This document shows positions 61,201 to 64,000 of a stretch of 64,000 bases of DNA, in pieces. The position numbers and the translations under genes were made by a program. The DNA comes from Lutraria lutraria (taxonomy: Eukaryota > Mollusca > Bivalvia > Venerida > Mactridae), in NCBI GenBank assembly GCA_964023205.1, contig OZ026850.1, positions 3,122,368 through 3,186,367 on the forward strand, given 5' to 3'. The notes below the pieces were generated by a model. The model saw only the letters and a list, made by a program, of their open reading frames with translations. It was not told the DNA's origin and did no database searches. Within the stretch, counting starts at the first letter, position 1, and each line of letters begins with the position of its first letter.

Positions 61201-63641
61201 GTAAATACTGCACCCCTTTATCGACTTTTCCTTATCAGCGTTAAACATCTCTAACGTAATGTGCATTGTATTGGTACAATATGATACTATTAATTCATTA
61301 ATGACAAACATTAGTTATAAAATCTCTTACTAGACATCAAACCTAGGTGTGGTTTCAATTATTGAACCGTAAACATAAGCGATTTTGATTGGCTATCAAA
61401 ATTGAATGGGGTGCGTCAAATTTGTTGATTTCATGAGACGATAATGATCTGACACTTTAATTGTTAATTGCTCAGCTTAAAAAAACACAGTAGGTGTCAT
61501 TTTCGAATTAATATTGCCGTCTTATATGATGACAGATTTCAAAGCGGTTTTCAATATTTTGTAGCGGAAACGTTAATATAGGGAACAGTGCCTCAGAATT
61601 TTGATACTTGTTTTCATTTTTTATCTATGGCGTATTACGTAATAAACGGCGGGGTTCTGGGTACGGAATTTCTTTAAAGTTAAGTATCTAACGAACGGAG
61701 GACTTTATCAAAAAACTGAAGCACGGTTCCCGGCTTTATACATTTATAGTCATTTTAAGGCTACTTGTTGTAATATATTCCTATATACAGAGTAGTCATC
61801 GATGTTCAAAAATTTGTAAATTACGTGCGATATTGGTTTATAGAAGACCAATCAAATGTAATATTTGTTTCAAATTACTGGCAATGTACTTTATACAGTG
61901 GGGGTTTTTTTAGTATATAATTATGGTTTAGTTTTTAAATCTATAAATTGGTGAAACTTGATTTAACCTGACATCCAAGCCAGATACCTTAATGTAACTG
62001 TTTGATAGTCTACTTCTTTCCATAAATACTTTTAAGCAACAAAAGACAATAATGTTATTGTTTGATAAATTTCCTTGCTCCACGGTACGCTCCCTTTTAT
62101 TTCCCAGCATTATAATAGTTATGTGTTCTTCCTTCTATTGTGATCAATTAATTGAGTTACCGACTTCTCCCACAGTTTGTCAATCTGTAATATTCTTTTA
62201 TATTTTGGGCTGTTTTCATTCATCCCTTTACTGCTATATATTTAACTTGGACCTCAAATATCATCAGTTCTCAAGTCTCACCGATCTGTTCTTAGCCCTC
62301 AAATCTCAGTTCTCGAAATCACTCTTATGAATCAGAGTGCGCAATATTTTGCTCATGATTGTGACTATATCTTCTCAAGATCAGCTCTTGAAATATTATC
62401 GCTATTCAGAGATTGTTGATGCTATCAGGACCATTGGGCCTTTTTGCCATTTTATGGGATTGTTTAGTTGAAGTTCTTAAGAAATATTTGCATAACCATA
62501 TTATTGGATGTTTTAAGTAAAATAATGGATCATTGTAGCAAACATAATACTCCAATCCATATTCACTATTAGAAATAATTTTTCAGATTCTGTCTGAACT
62601 CAATAATCATTGTGGAAACGATGGTATCACTGACTTACCTGCATTAATATATGCAGCCAGTCATATGGATATTGATGAAGAAATGCAGAAGCATTTTAAT
62701 GAAACTATAAAAATGTGGTATGAAAATGATCAAGAAGTTAAGGTGGAAGTGATGAAATTACGTGATGAACTTGGTGAAGTTAATGAAAAGGTGACAGAAA
62801 TTGCTACAAATGTAAGCGGAATCAAGAGACACTACGAAGGTACATTGAATTTCCTATTAGTCAATATTTTATTCATACAGTCATGTTGGGAAATACTAGT
62901 TTATAATGTATATATGAAGTGTTATGAAAGGGTTTCTTAGGTAAAGACATACCTGCACACCAGGTTATTTTATAATATTGGTGTAGTGAAGTTCAGAGGT
63001 AAATCTTCAGATGTACATGTATATATGTTGAACAATTTTACGTCAATCTTTTATAAAGGCAGCCTGCTAAGCACAATTTGTATTTACTTCGGGACTAAAC
63101 TTTCAAACCCTGACTGAGATTCATGTCTCATGTGATGTTTTGATTGAAGAAACAATGTCCAAGTCAATTTTGTGTGGATAGGCTTTTGCTATTATTTTCG
63201 AGTAGAGCAAGATAAGTAATGGTGTAGAATCCAGGTAAACGGAAAACTGGATGTGTTTTAAATGACTGGAATACAGTTGAAGACTGGTGTAGAAAATATT
63301 GACTCCTTCTCTACTTGCATGACTGTTATCAGAAATGATTTGTATAATATAATGAATTTGTGATTTTTTAAAAAGATATAATGTATGTCACCAAAACTTG
63401 ATACGTGTATCTGAGGTTAATCTGTATTATCACATTTTGTACTTGTTCCTGTATTGTCATTAGATTTTATCAGTTTAATTAACATTTTCGTTGACATATT
63501 CACAGCATTGATAAATTTGTCAGTTAATAAACAACTTGAATTGTATAACAATTATTTGGAATCCAATTTCAGACGGAGAACAAACAATTTATAAACGAGT
63601 GAAAGGAAATGAGAGAAAACCAAATATAGATGATGCTTCAG
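58256..63641 (+). CDS. NLR-like copy 3, Ig exon lost, 3' end off window
   Basis: Coding exons seen: ATG 58274-58457, 59238-59602, 60282-60350, 62587-62839, 63573-63641. The phases agree. The next, NACHT, exon should start just beyond the window, since the gap before it is 375 bp in copy 1 and 463 bp in copy 2. The leader ends GGIEQNPGPV. No Ig exon exists between 58458 and 59237, but both flanking junctions are phase 1, so the leader joins the HEPN exon in frame. HEPN keeps FDITLLTCLLRNVCGL and R181-x4-H186. The coiled-coil-like exon is intact. The CAG acceptor that precedes the 2A exon in copies 1 and 2 reads CAT here, so this exon may begin transcription itself, use another acceptor, or be dead. 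No stop codons were found in the exons seen. Confidence 0.78.
58442..58453 (+). other. 2A-like ribosome-skipping site, copy 3
   Basis: Codes NPGP at residues 57-60 within GGIEQNPGP. The motif and the hydrophobic run before it are kept although the Ig exon is gone. Confidence 0.65.
59785..60236 (+). mobile_element. TTAA-flanked MITE, copy B (deleted)
   Basis: Begins TTAAGGTATCTGGCTTGG and ends GATACTTTAA. It matches copy A in both ends but lacks a central part. It lies in the intron before the second HEPN exon of NLR copy 3 and ends 46 bp before that exon. Confidence 0.8.
60799..60956. repeat. Foldback palindrome in NLR copy 3 intron
   Basis: Arms of roughly 57 bp (from 60799 and to 60956) are imperfect inverted copies, including AATAATAGGTTAGTG and its complement. 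A nearby outer pair, TTTATCCAGTCACT (60428) and AGTGACTGGATAAA (60790), suggests a slightly larger foldback element filling about 60425-60960. Confidence 0.6.
61062..61992 (-). mobile_element. TTAA-flanked MITE, copy C (inverted)
   Basis: Same family as copies A and B but in opposite orientation, with TTAA at 61062-61065 and 61989-61992. It starts TTAAGGTATGTGGCTTGG and ends CCAAGCCAGATACCTTAA. It lies in the intron after the second HEPN exon of NLR copy 3. Confidence 0.85.
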
Positions 63642-64000
63642 GTATATTTTATTCAACATCGAGTCATTTAAATATTCCTAAAATAATGAAACTAGACAAG
63701 AATAACAGCTAGAGCCATGAAACTTTCTAAGAATAATTGTCAGCATGTGAACTTTGTACTTTGATGCACATTTAATGGAGATCACTTGGGTTATTGTCCC
63801 TGATTAAGCAAAAAATGACATTTTTGGACTTGTGTGGATTGTAACTTTACAGTTTTACTCCAAGAATCATTCAAGAATATTTTTCTACTGAGATCAGCTG
63901 ACTAAGGGCCATTTATTAAGACAAAAGTTAGCAGACAACTGTTTATTGCTTTAGTTTTTCTTTACCCACTTTAAAATATACATAATTCTGTCTTGAAGCT
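63642..64000. other. Intron before the expected NACHT exon of copy 3
   Basis: Starts with the GTATATTTTATTCA donor context shared with copies 1 and 2, then diverges. No NACHT coding sequence appears before the window ends. Confidence 0.6.

Overview
This is a window of AT-rich, intron-rich animal nuclear DNA with no operons and many small transposable elements. Three things point to a marine invertebrate, most likely a bivalve mollusc: expanded NACHT/HEPN receptor genes, a short terminal-inverted-repeat element with a tandem-repeat core, and repeats of a kind common in bivalves. The species is an inference and cannot be read from the sequence.

Layout. (1) 194-2322: one exon-like block built from about 60 copies of a 33-bp unit coding an acidic SPPEPDEYDQ-type repeat, interrupted by one in-frame TGA. 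(2) 3036-24426: a 21.4-kb interval bounded by 12-bp inverted termini (one mismatch) and a perfect 8-bp direct repeat, CTATTAAT, like a very large hAT-type element. Inside is an apparently intact 12-exon transposase-like gene on the + strand (3809-15721). Facing it tail to tail on the - strand is a 3-exon gene (17474-19947) whose protein is an RG-rich leader plus a P2X7-type C-terminal (ballast) cysteine domain. Smaller elements are nested inside it: a 0.5-kb TIR element, a 1.16-kb hAT-like element and a 3.1-kb TIR element with a 201-bp satellite core. (3) 24490-26600: a decayed Ty3/Gypsy pol region on the - strand. (4) 26640-27526: the first of three TTAA-flanked MITEs.

(5) 31095-64000: a head-to-tail array of three related NLR-like genes, all on the + strand. 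I reconstructed every exon from splice signals and reading phase. The full architecture is a 61-residue N-terminal exon ending in a 2A-like NPGP motif, an I-set-like Ig domain, a DZIP3-type HEPN domain with an Rx4H motif, a charged coiled-coil-like segment, and a single large exon with NACHT, winged-helix and LRR-like regions. Copy 1 codes about 1314 residues and copy 2 about 1338. Copy 3 has lost the Ig exon and the usual acceptor before the 2A exon, and runs off the window before its NACHT exon. Insertions of a foldback element, a SINE and MITEs into single copies are dated by matching empty sites in the other copies.

Working idea: the NLR copies look like intracellular immune sensors whose HEPN domain could be a ribonuclease effector. 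The 2A motif next to a hydrophobic stretch could let one mRNA give two differently located products, as reported for sea urchin NLRs. The 21-kb interval may be a mobile element in which a transposase and a P2X7-ballast protein travel together. These functional ideas are inference; the exon structures, motifs, terminal repeats and target-site duplications are read directly from the sequence.
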